From positions 1-41,858 of the forward strand of contig QZKE01000060.1 in assembly GCA_003598015.1 (NCBI GenBank): a DNA stretch of 41,858 nucleotides, written 5' to 3'. Source of the DNA: Actinomycetota bacterium (GTDB lineage: Bacteria > Actinomycetota > Geothermincolia > Geothermincolales > RBG-13-55-18). Under the pieces are notes generated by a model. The model saw only the letters and a program-made list of their open reading frames with translations, did no database searches and was not told where the DNA came from. Position numbers and translations under genes: made by a program. Positions 1 to 6,787 of this stretch are shown here, in pieces; position 1 is the stretch's first letter; each line of letters opens with the position of its first letter.

Positions 1-66
1 CCGCGGCACCCTGCCCTTTACCCTCCTGTACTCCAGTTTTCCCCCCAGTCTTGCTTTCAGTTTCAT
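1..66 (-). CDS. Possible 5' end of a gene leaving the left edge
   Basis: On the minus strand an ATG at 66 opens a reading frame that stays open for 22 codons to the window edge. The peptide begins MKLKARLGG and is lysine- and arginine-rich. Upstream lies the purine-rich stretch GGGGGGTGAAGAGAG, which could serve as a ribosome binding site, and an in-frame TAG precedes the start. A pair of SARP-like direct repeats at 222-239 points the same way. Too little is visible to name a product, and it could be chance. Confidence 0.25.
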   Translation of the reverse strand, partial: MKLKARLGGKLEYRRVKGRVPR

Positions 67-374
67 CACTCTCTTCACCCCCCGATTCGTCTGCCGCCTG
101 CGCTACCCCGCCTGAGTCCATCCAGGCGGGGAGACAACCAGGTGTGTACGCCAGCCGGTCTCTGTATCCCCCCTCTCCCGTGTTCCCGACGACCTGATAG
201 GGGGCAAGCATAACAAGGGGACCTTACAGAAACCTTACAACCGGCGCTTGCAGGACGAGGGGAAGGGTACTGGAGGGGAATAGAAATCCCGATGTACCAT
301 CATGATGAATTCCGCCGTGGTAAGGCGCCGCATGTCCGGGTCGAGGGAGAGACCATGGGAACGCGTCGCTTCTG
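67..374. other. Intergenic region with a hairpin and direct repeats
   Basis: No convincing gene is seen here. It holds a perfect 9-bp stem (106-114 with 123-131, CCCCGCCTG/CAGGCGGGG, 8-nt loop) without a T-run on either side, and the 11-bp-spaced TGTAAGG repeats listed separately. Both lie between the BTAD regulator's stop codon and the possible left-edge gene. Confidence 0.5.
222..239 (-). promoter_or_regulatory. Candidate SARP-type direct repeat site
   Basis: On the minus strand TGTAAGG occurs twice (239-233 and 228-222) separated by TTTC, giving an exact 11-bp period. SARP and OmpR-like activators are known to bind heptamer direct repeats with 4-bp spacers just upstream of a -10 element. 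Six bases beyond the second heptamer is TGTTAT, a 4/6 match to a -10. The site lies just downstream of a BTAD-domain regulator and points at the possible gene at the left edge. The function is inferred. Confidence 0.4.
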
Positions 375-1331
375 TCAAGAGCCTGAATTGATGCGCTGGA
401 GGCCGGCGTCGCCACGGTTATGGTAACCATCAGGCTGGCCGGCGTTGCTGAGGTGTATGTAAAGGTCGCATGTACGCGGATCCGGTTCCACGTTCAGCTC
501 CTGGTGCAGGCTCTCTTTGAGGGAATCGAAACACCCTTGGATCTTCCCCCTGAGGCCTGCCTGGTGATACGCCTTCATGAGGGCGCGGCAGATCCACTCC
601 TGGAAAGGATCCCTTGCAAAGGCTTCTTCGAGGCATGATATCGCCTCACCCAGATTGCCCTGTTTCAGGAGGAGAGCGGATAGTCTTTTGTGCAGAAGCA
701 GCAACCTGCCCTCGATGAGGCTCCTCCTGGAAATGGCCCAATCCGTGTAAGGTTCGTTCTCGAGATAGTCGCCTTTGAAGATCGTCCTCGCTTTCCTGAA
801 GAGGGCGAGAGCCTCGACGTCGTTCCCGCTGGCCAGTTGCGCCTCCCCCGACTGGCAGCTGCTTTCAAAGGCAGCGACGTCGCTCCCCGCGATCAGGGAA
901 GGTTCCAGCCAGATCATGCCGTCATGATGGTGGATGTATTGCGACCTGCTGTTGCGTTCCTTATAAGGCTCCAAGGTCATGCAAAGGGAGCTCAAGTTGG
1001 TATATATATTCCTCTTTGCGGACACTTCTTCTATACCCGGCCAGAACGCCTCCATGATCGTCTCGTGGGAGACCCGGCGGGGAAAGGAGTGGGCAAGGAA
1101 GCAGATCAACTTCCATGCCTGGGCTCTCCGGAAGCTCTCTCGGCTCACCTCTCTACCGCCCTGATAGATGCGAAAGCCGCCTAACATGTGGAAAAATAGG
1201 GGGTTGGCCGGGGGGGCTTTGAGCTGTGAGAGGATATTTGTGGCAGTCTCTTTGAACTTGTTGTCAGCGACCTGGAGAGCATAGTCGAAGGCTTTGATCG
1301 CCACGTCCTTTGGAAGCAGGATTGTCTCCAC
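375..1331 (-). CDS. BTAD-domain transcriptional regulator (SARP-like)
   Basis: This is a 318-residue protein with a winged-helix N-terminal part (about residues 45-145, starting near LGGFRIYQGG) and a bacterial transcriptional activator domain (about 150-310). The latter is a helical TPR-like repeat region ending in LNVEPDPRT, a hallmark of BTAD proteins. Such proteins activate transcription, either as stand-alone SARPs or as C-terminal parts of MalT/LAL-like regulators. No ATPase or sensor domain is attached. The start is a GTG at 1331 preceded by a G-rich tract. A strong promoter at 1403-1431 would give a leader of about 65 nt. Base composition is less GC-rich than most of the window. The target is unknown, but an 11-bp direct repeat lies just past its 3' end. 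Confidence 0.8.
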   Translation of the reverse strand: METILLPKDVAIKAFDYALQVADNKFKETATNILSQLKAPPANPLFFHMLGGFRIYQGGREVSRESFRRAQAWKLICFLAHSFPRRVSHETIMEAFWPGIEEVSAKRNIYTNLSSLCMTLEPYKERNSRSQYIHHHDGMIWLEPSLIAGSDVAAFESSCQSGEAQLASGNDVEALALFRKARTIFKGDYLENEPYTDWAISRRSLIEGRLLLLHKRLSALLLKQGNLGEAISCLEEAFARDPFQEWICRALMKAYHQAGLRGKIQGCFDSLKESLHQELNVEPDPRTCDLYIHLSNAGQPDGYHNRGDAGLQRINSGS

Positions 1332-1402
1332 GCCATCGCCCCCCCGAAGGCCAATCCCCAGCGTGCAATCTTGAATTGTTGAACATTTATCCTTCCTTGC
1401 GT

Positions 1403-1431
1403 ATAATAACGAGACAATTTAACCGTGTCAA
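1403..1431 (-). promoter_or_regulatory. Sigma70-type promoter of the BTAD regulator
   Basis: On the minus strand TTGACA (1431-1426) is followed by a 17-nt spacer and TATTAT (1408-1403). This is a near-consensus housekeeping promoter about 70 nt upstream of the GTG start at 1331. Confidence 0.7.
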
Positions 1432-1537
1432 TATATTTATTGTCAATCATATTCATCTAACCGATATATGTACTAGATATTCCTATATCGTTGCTTCTAA
1501 ACTAGCTATTGCAGAATAAGCGATAACGCTATAACAT

Positions 1538-1553
1538 TTAACTAACTGGTTAA
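1538..1553. promoter_or_regulatory. Palindrome upstream of the TetR gene
   Basis: TTAAC (1538-1542) and GTTAA (1549-1553) form an inverted repeat around TAACTG, 30 bp before the TetR gene's start codon, in an AT-rich region shared with the divergent BTAD gene. TetR-family proteins commonly repress their own and divergent genes through palindromes in this position. Autoregulation is an inference. Confidence 0.4.
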
Positions 1554-1584
1554 TTTAATGTTTATATTGGCGAAGGAGCAGATC

Positions 1585-2199
1585 ATGGGCAGGGGTTGGA
1601 CGAAGCCGGGTCAGGACGTCAGGAGAGCGCAGCTTCTCGAGGCGGCCATCGAGGTCTTCGGCAAGAAGGGGTTCTACGGCGCTACTACGGCCGAGATAGC
1701 TCAGGTCGCGGGCCTGTCCTCCCGTATGGTGTTCTTCTATTTCAACTCCAAGAAGGAGCTCTACCGGGAGGCGCTCCAGGCATGCACCAGGGATCTCATG
1801 GAGGCCATCACCCGGGGCATGCCTCCCCCGGACGATATAAGGACCTTCTTCAAGATGACCACCCGCAACTTCATCGTCTTCCTGAAGGAGAACTCGCTCG
1901 AGGTGAAGCTGCTGCTCCAGAGCCTCGACGCCCTGGAGGACCCCGACATCAGGGGAGATATGACCAAGATCATGGAGGACTACCACCTCTATATATTTTC
2001 TTTCCTGGAGGCGGCGCGGGAGCGGGGGACGATACATGAGGACGTGATCATCGAGACCGCCACCCTCTTCATCCTGGGGCTGGTCTACGTCATCTCCTAT
2101 GCGGAGTTTTTAGACCTTCCCTGGTTCGGGAAGGAGGACGAGTACACCTTCACCATCGGGGACTATTTCATAGATGCCATCATGATGCATAAAGCATAA
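1585..2199 (+). CDS. TetR/AcrR family transcriptional regulator
   Basis: The protein has 204 residues from the ATG at 1585, which is preceded by GAAGGAG. An in-frame ATG at 1558 has no comparable site. The N-terminal TetR helix-turn-helix is clear (about residues 15-60): RAQLLEAAIEVFGKKGF, then TTAEIAQVAGLS and FFYFNSKKELY. The rest is the all-helical ligand-binding and dimerisation domain, whose effector cannot be read from sequence. It is divergent from the BTAD regulator across an AT-rich spacer that holds the palindrome at 1538-1553. It converges on the SEC-C gene, with a 7-bp-stem hairpin at 2206-2230 between the two stop codons. Confidence 0.9.
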   Translation: MGRGWTKPGQDVRRAQLLEAAIEVFGKKGFYGATTAEIAQVAGLSSRMVFFYFNSKKELYREALQACTRDLMEAITRGMPPPDDIRTFFKMTTRNFIVFLKENSLEVKLLLQSLDALEDPDIRGDMTKIMEDYHLYIFSFLEAARERGTIHEDVIIETATLFILGLVYVISYAEFLDLPWFGKEDEYTFTIGDYFIDAIMMHKA

Positions 2200-2205
2200 G
2201 AGGCA

Positions 2206-2230
2206 GCGAGCCTCGGGCAAGCCGGCTCGC
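2206..2230. terminator. Hairpin between convergent genes
   Basis: GCGAGCC (2206-2212) pairs perfectly with GGCTCGC (2224-2230) around an 11-nt loop, between the convergent stop codons of the TetR and SEC-C genes. There is no T-run, so it is at best a weak or Rho-assisted terminator. Confidence 0.35.
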
Positions 2231-2240
2231 GCCTGCAGGT

Positions 2241-3701
2241 CTATGCGGATCCTTCCCCCGCCTCCGCGCGCGCCAGCAGCAGCTCGCGCATCTCCAGCAG
2301 GCTGTCCAGGCAACACCTGCGGAACTTCCTGCCGCTCCCGCAGGGGCAGGGCTCGTCCCGCCCCGTGCGCAGCTTCGCCTCCACCTCGGCGAGGAGCGGC
2401 AGGTTGTCCAGCATGGCCTTCTTCAGGGCCTCCTCCCTCGCCAGGGTCAGGGTGCGGCGCCGGGCCGCGACCTCCGGGGGAGGGTAGAGCTTGCACAGGT
2501 CGCCGGCGTCTTCTTCCAGGATGTTGCCCACGAGGGTGCCGGCCTTGGTGGGGCCGCGCTTCTTTAAGTATTGCCGGGTGAGGTAGACGGTGCGCGTGTC
2601 GAGAAACGGCTTGTGCCGCTCCAGCGCGGATTCGACTGCCCGGTAGGCCTCCTCGCGTGACGATGACAGGACGGCGCTGACCAGAAAGGCGAACATGTCC
2701 CCGTAGAACTCGTCCTCAGGCTCCAGCTCCTGCAGTTCCTCCACGAGGAACTGCAGGTTCCCGGGAGTATCCCGCAGCAGCCCCAGTATCTCGATGGCTC
2801 CCAGCCTCGCCTCCCCGTAACCGGGGTTGATCACCAGTTTGCGCAGCTCCCTGGAGACCTGTTCCGGATAGGCCGAGCCCAGCTTGGTGAGGGCAAGCAC
2901 CGTCTCGTGCAGGGGCACGCTTATGCACGTGTTGAGCGCCTCCACCAGGACGGGGAGCGCATCCAGGGGTTTGAGGTGTCCCACGATGCGCAGCAAAAAG
3001 ACGAAGCCGGCCGGGATCTCGCCGGGGCTCATCTCCCGCAGCAGTTCCCCGAGCATGGCGATTATCAGCGGCATTACCGCATCGCCGCGCCGCAGGGTCA
3101 GCTCGAGCACGCCGGTGTCGAGGCGGTCCTCGCTCACCAGGATATCCTCCACCAGGAAATGGTTGACGAGGTGGTCGCCGCCGCCGTCCAGGTAGGTGAA
3201 CACCGAGAAGGGATCCTCCTCGGCCCGCTCTATCGCGGAGAGCCTTCGCGTGAATACGTCGTCGAGCCCCGCCAGGAAGTCCTCGCCGCTGATCTCCTCC
3301 CGGCGGTCGGCCTTGGTCTTGGTCAGCGCCGTGTAGCCGTCTCCCTCCAGCTCATCGCCGCGCTGCAGCGCATAGTCCATGCACAGATGGAAGAAAAAGG
3401 GATGGTTGGGGTGGAGGTCCGCCTGCCGCCGCGCCACCATCTCCGCCTTGTTCAGGGAGATCTCCCCCGCCGCGTACTTGCTTACGGCCCGGGCGGCGGC
3501 GCCCAGGGAATCCAGCAGGGAGGACGGGAGCGCCGCCTCCACCTCGTGCGTGTATTCCGCGAGTGACGCCTCTCCCGACCTCACGTCGCCGAGTATCTCG
3601 GAGAAGCGGTCCCCGTCCTTTTTGCCCTTTTCTTCCTGCCCCACTGCCGTCTCCCCTGCCTCCGGCCGCCCCGGGCTGCCCGCCGCACTCATTTCCAGCA
3701 T
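2241..3701 (-). CDS. SEC-C motif protein with HEAT-like helical repeats
   Basis: About 486 residues from the ATG at 3701. A GTG at 3743 in the same frame lies inside the preceding gene's terminator hairpin and is unlikely. The C-terminus carries a SEC-C zinc motif, CPCGSGRKFRRCC (about residues 452-464), as found at the end of SecA and in many uncharacterised proteins. The rest is helical. The middle (about 250-370) reads like HEAT repeats, with evenly spaced leucine-rich helices such as LGAIEILGLLRD, suggesting a protein-interaction scaffold. No catalytic motif is seen. It lies downstream of the SCP2-like gene but a terminator separates them, so it is probably transcribed separately. The function is unknown. 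Confidence 0.75.
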   Translation of the reverse strand: MLEMSAAGSPGRPEAGETAVGQEEKGKKDGDRFSEILGDVRSGEASLAEYTHEVEAALPSSLLDSLGAAARAVSKYAAGEISLNKAEMVARRQADLHPNHPFFFHLCMDYALQRGDELEGDGYTALTKTKADRREEISGEDFLAGLDDVFTRRLSAIERAEEDPFSVFTYLDGGGDHLVNHFLVEDILVSEDRLDTGVLELTLRRGDAVMPLIIAMLGELLREMSPGEIPAGFVFLLRIVGHLKPLDALPVLVEALNTCISVPLHETVLALTKLGSAYPEQVSRELRKLVINPGYGEARLGAIEILGLLRDTPGNLQFLVEELQELEPEDEFYGDMFAFLVSAVLSSSREEAYRAVESALERHKPFLDTRTVYLTRQYLKKRGPTKAGTLVGNILEEDAGDLCKLYPPPEVAARRRTLTLAREEALKKAMLDNLPLLAEVEAKLRTGRDEPCPCGSGRKFRRCCLDSLLEMRELLLARAEAGEGSA

Positions 3702-3720
3702 AAAGGATATGCGTCGCGCT

Positions 3721-3743
3721 AAAAAGAGGTGCCGGCCTGGCAC
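3721..3743 (-). terminator. Intrinsic terminator after the SCP2-like gene
   Basis: Directly after the TAA at 3746-3744, the minus strand reads GTGCC-AGGCC-GGCAC followed by CTCTTTTT. This is a compact GC stem with a T-run, the classical Rho-independent form. Confidence 0.65.
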
Positions 3744-4307
3744 TTAGACGCCATACTCCTCCTTGAGGAACTCCACCCAGGGCTTGAAGGAGTCTATCTC
3801 CTCGGGGGTCATCTCGTCCAGGAATATGGTGTCTATGGAGGCGACCAGGTCCACCAGCCGTACGGCGGCCTTGTTGTAGCGCACGATGGTGGGCAGGTGT
3901 CCCTTGAGCTTGATCTTCCCCTGCATCAGGCCCTTGACCACGTCCAGTTCCCTGGTCATGACCTGCTTCCAGCGGTCGTAGGCGGCGGTGAGCACGAAAT
4001 CGCCGGCCTCGCCGGCCTCGCGCGGCACCAGGCGCACCGCCCGGCAGTCGCCGTGCCACAGGTCGATGAGCAGGTACATGTCTTCGTCCAGCCCCGCCGC
4101 GGGCTCGGCCGTGATGTGGATGACCACCGATCCCTCCCACCCCTGGGCGAGCATCTTGTATTCCGTGTCGCCGCGGATGAGCGACTCGTAGGTGGCGATC
4201 CAGGCGGGTGTCCCCATGATATAGGGTGCCCTCTCCGCATACAGGAGGTCCTCCATCAAAGTGGCGAAAGTCTCCTCCCATTCCTTCGTTCCGTAGGTGT
4301 ACGGCAT
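3744..4307 (-). CDS. SCP2-like sterol/lipid carrier domain protein
   Basis: A 187-residue soluble protein with no signal peptide or membrane segment. The central and C-terminal part (about 60-170) has the SCP2 pattern: a strand-rich stretch (GSVVIHITAEP, MYLLIDLWHGDC), then FVLTAAYDRWKQVM and LMQGKIKLKGHL, the motif typical of SCP2 lipid-binding domains. Members bind acyl chains, sterols or acyl-CoA in a hydrophobic tunnel; the ligand here is unknown. GAGGAGGGG lies just before the ATG. A terminator follows the stop codon, so it is probably monocistronic. Its link with neighbouring CoA and lipid genes is only suggestive. Confidence 0.7.
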   Translation of the reverse strand: MPYTYGTKEWEETFATLMEDLLYAERAPYIMGTPAWIATYESLIRGDTEYKMLAQGWEGSVVIHITAEPAAGLDEDMYLLIDLWHGDCRAVRLVPREAGEAGDFVLTAAYDRWKQVMTRELDVVKGLMQGKIKLKGHLPTIVRYNKAAVRLVDLVASIDTIFLDEMTPEEIDSFKPWVEFLKEEYGV

Positions 4308-4612
4308 CTTCCCCTCCTCGACGCGAGTCCATGCCCCGCATGGACCTCTTTCCCGGTTGACATTCCCAGCGGCAAAATATTAACACCGCGGCAGGAAGCG
4401 TGATGACAGTGGCGCCCGCGCCCCGCCCGCCGCGCTTGTATCCTCCACGGCAGCGTTACGGTATGACCGGGAGGGCATGCGGGGGGTTATCTCGCTCTTG
4501 CTGCATCTACCTGCGAGTTTATGCAAAAGGCGCGCCTCGCTCGCAGCGATATCAAGCTGTGCGGCGCACGTTCCCCGGCACAGCCGGGCCCCCCGCCTTC
4601 CTGACACCCATT

Positions 4613-4641
4613 TTCGAACAAGCATTGTCTATCTGTTCGAA
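4613..4641. promoter_or_regulatory. Inverted repeat, possible operator
   Basis: TTCGAACA (4613-4620) and TGTTCGAA (4634-4641) are perfect inverted copies with a 13-nt spacer, so the arm centres are 21 bp (two helical turns) apart. It ends 42 bp before the hydrolase gene's -35 element. The arms resemble the GAAC/GTTC halves of LexA sites, but the spacer is far too long for a standard LexA box. Confidence 0.4.
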
Positions 4642-4683
4642 ACGGGTTTCTTGGGGCACGCATGGGGACGGCCTGGACCGCTT

Positions 4684-4713
4684 TTGTCAACCCCGCGAAT
4701 GCGAGGATATAAT
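4684..4713 (+). promoter_or_regulatory. Sigma70-type promoter of the lipoprotein hydrolase
   Basis: TTGTCA (4684-4689), an 18-nt spacer and a perfect TATAAT (4708-4713). It lies about 70 bp upstream of the GTG start and rules out the much earlier in-frame ATG as the translation start. Confidence 0.7.
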
Positions 4714-4779
4714 GGACCCGCAGCGGGGAGGGAGCTGTCTGCACAGGTGTTTGCTTGCCGGCCGGCAAAAGGGGGGATC

Positions 4780-6648
4780 GTGGTGCGACGTTTTCTGGAG
4801 ATCATCGCTGTTTCAAGCCTGGCCTTCCTCATCCTGCTCGCGGGATGCTACCAGCCCGGGGGGCCGGTTCCGGAGGGGGCGCATGCTCCCGCGGTCCGTG
4901 ATTACACCCAGGAGGAAGTGGACGCGGCCGTGGTCATGGAGGAGCGGGTGATAAGCGCGCCGCTGCCCGAGGAGTGGGGCGCCCCCGAGACGTGCGACGA
5001 GATACGCTTCCTCCGTTTCCGGCCTGCGGACGGCGCTACCCTCGATCCCGCGGACCCGCTGGGGGTCAACGCGGAGGCCACCGACGCCATGCTGGTGATG
5101 CTGCCCGGCATCCTCGAGGGGGCCAACGGCTTCGAGTACCTGGGCCGGCAGATGGTATACGCGGCCAAGACCCAGGACGGCGTGGACCTCGAGATCTGGG
5201 CGGTGGAGCGCAGGAACAACCGGCTGGAAGACCTGTCGGCCGCCAATCATATAGAGGACGAACTCGCCGCGGGCAACATCACCGTCGCGGAAGCCGCGCA
5301 TATGGCCGTCGACTATTACTACCTGGGGCAGGAATTGAACGGCCGCACCTTCGACGGGTGGCTCAAGGACGCGGACGTCCCCTATCTCTCCGAGTTCGGC
5401 CTGCAGCTGGATACCGAGGACGTCTTCACGGTCATCCAGACCATGGTGCCGGACGCGGCGGTGCGCAGGGAGAAGGTCTTCGTGGGGGGCCATTCCCTGG
5501 GCGGCATCATGACCTCCATGTTCGCGGGATGGGATCTCGACGGCGATCCGGCCACCCTGGAGGATGCCGGCTTCAACAACTGCGCCGGCCTCTTCGGGTT
5601 CGACACCATCGTGTCGCCCTTGAGCGAGGTAATCGAGCCCTTTCTCGCCCTGCTCCCCGAGAGCGTCTACGACCTGGTCTCGGGTATGACCGAGGGTACC
5701 TACGCGGGGATGCTCGAGGGGTTGCGAGGCGACCCCGACTCCAACCGCATCCTCCCCTTCCCCATGATCGACGCCGAGGTCATGTCCCTCCTCGAGGCCC
5801 TGGGCATGCTGGCCGACTACGCTCCGGATTCCGAGTGCACCATCATCCGCGAGGTGCCCTACTCCGATTCGGTGAACATACTCCTGCGCTTCCTGCACTC
5901 CCGCGACATGCAGACCTTCATGGACGGCACGCCACAGGTAACCGACTTCCGTCTCACCAACGAGGCCATGCTGGGGGTGGTCTTCGACGACTCCTTCGAG
6001 CCCGTGGGCATGATCCAGAACAGCATGGGGTTCCTGGGCGGCGGCGCGGTGGTGGAGAAGCACTTCCCCATGCCCGAGTTCCTGGAGGGGATACCGATCC
6101 TCTCGGACCTCCTCGGTCCCTTCCTGGGCAAGGGCGACTACTATATCGCCAACGACGCGGGGCCGAACCCCTTCGCCCTGGGCAAGGGGCCCCTGTACGG
6201 CTGGGTGAACTTCGACGAGGTCGGCGACGCCGCCGACCCGCTCTTCCAGGACACCTCCGGGACGGTCACCTACACCACCGCCTCCAACGAGGTGGCGGAT
6301 ATCCAGGATGTGGCGCGCATCATCTACAAGGGGCCGGCCAACCTCACGGAGTGGTACTTCTCGACCCGGCTCGTCGCGGACATCATGGCCGCACTCTTCC
6401 CCTACGGAAGCGACTACGGCCTCAACTTCCTGCACGGCGACCGCCTGGGCGAGCTGCCCAAGATCGAGTTCCTGGCCGAGCAGGGGGTGCTGGCGGGCGG
6501 GCTCTACGGCATGATCCTGCCGGGGGAGCGCGAGTTCATCGAGGGGTACAACCACCTGGACGTGCTCACCGCCTCCGCCAACACCAGCAGCCACAGGGAG
6601 AACGAGGTCATCCGGCCGCTCATCGACTTCATCCTGGACAACACCTGA
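4780..6648 (+). CDS. Secreted lipoprotein alpha/beta hydrolase
   Basis: The start is a GTG at 4780 or 4783, right after AAAAGGGGGG, giving about 622 residues. The N-terminus is a lipoprotein signal: RRF, a hydrophobic core and the lipobox LLAGC (Cys near residue 22). The protein should be anchored on the outer face of the membrane. The nucleophile elbow GGHSLGG (Ser at about residue 238) marks an alpha/beta hydrolase (esterase, lipase or peptidase-like). A late Gly-Tyr-Asn-His-Leu-Asp stretch near the C-terminus could supply the catalytic His. The substrate is unknown; at over 600 residues it is larger than a simple esterase. A GGGGTC-type palindromic element follows the stop codon, then the amidohydrolase gene. 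Confidence 0.75.
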   Translation: MVRRFLEIIAVSSLAFLILLAGCYQPGGPVPEGAHAPAVRDYTQEEVDAAVVMEERVISAPLPEEWGAPETCDEIRFLRFRPADGATLDPADPLGVNAEATDAMLVMLPGILEGANGFEYLGRQMVYAAKTQDGVDLEIWAVERRNNRLEDLSAANHIEDELAAGNITVAEAAHMAVDYYYLGQELNGRTFDGWLKDADVPYLSEFGLQLDTEDVFTVIQTMVPDAAVRREKVFVGGHSLGGIMTSMFAGWDLDGDPATLEDAGFNNCAGLFGFDTIVSPLSEVIEPFLALLPESVYDLVSGMTEGTYAGMLEGLRGDPDSNRILPFPMIDAEVMSLLEALGMLADYAPDSECTIIREVPYSDSVNILLRFLHSRDMQTFMDGTPQVTDFRLTNEAMLGVVFDDSFEPVGMIQNSMGFLGGGAVVEKHFPMPEFLEGIPILSDLLGPFLGKGDYYIANDAGPNPFALGKGPLYGWVNFDEVGDAADPLFQDTSGTVTYTTASNEVADIQDVARIIYKGPANLTEWYFSTRLVADIMAALFPYGSDYGLNFLHGDRLGELPKIEFLAEQGVLAGGLYGMILPGEREFIEGYNHLDVLTASANTSSHRENEVIRPLIDFILDNT

Positions 6649-6653
6649 TGCAG

Positions 6654-6731
6654 CAGGGCCCGGGGGTCGAGCCTCGGAATGGGCCTGAGGCACCATCCAC
6701 AGCCAGGCCCGGGGGTCGACCCCCGAGCCTG
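6654..6731. repeat. GGGGTC-type palindromic element, two copies
   Basis: Two related copies follow the hydrolase stop codon. One begins CAGGGCCCGGGGGTCGAGCC. The other is CAGGCCC, then GGGGGTCGACCCCC (a 14-bp perfect palindrome), then GAGCCTG. They share CAGGC/GCCTG outer arms and a GGGGTC core with the elements at 8512, 10472, 15889, 18176 and 33361. Confidence 0.6.
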
Positions 6732-6738
6732 TTAGAAT
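6730..6738 (+). promoter_or_regulatory. Extended -10 of the amidohydrolase gene
   Basis: TG-T-TAGAAT forms an extended -10 element with no clear -35, 50 bp before the ATG at 6788. It abuts the palindromic element. Confidence 0.4.
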
Positions 6739-6787
6739 GATGATACCGGGTGGCGTTTTCGTTAACAGCAAGGAGGGTGCAGCTGCG

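Larger units (their letters stand above)
4308..4779. other. Divergent intergenic region, 472 bp
   Basis: This separates the SCP2-like gene (minus) and the lipoprotein hydrolase (plus). It contains the hydrolase promoter (4684-4713), an 8-bp inverted repeat (4613-4641) and a TTGACA at 4358-4363 without a good partner -10. A reading frame runs through part of it in phase with the hydrolase, but it starts upstream of the promoter and looks non-coding. Confidence 0.5.

Noticed and set aside
4477-4779. Upstream extension of the hydrolase frame
   Set aside because: The consensus promoter at 4684-4713 and the lipoprotein signal at the GTG show that translation begins at 4780-4783.
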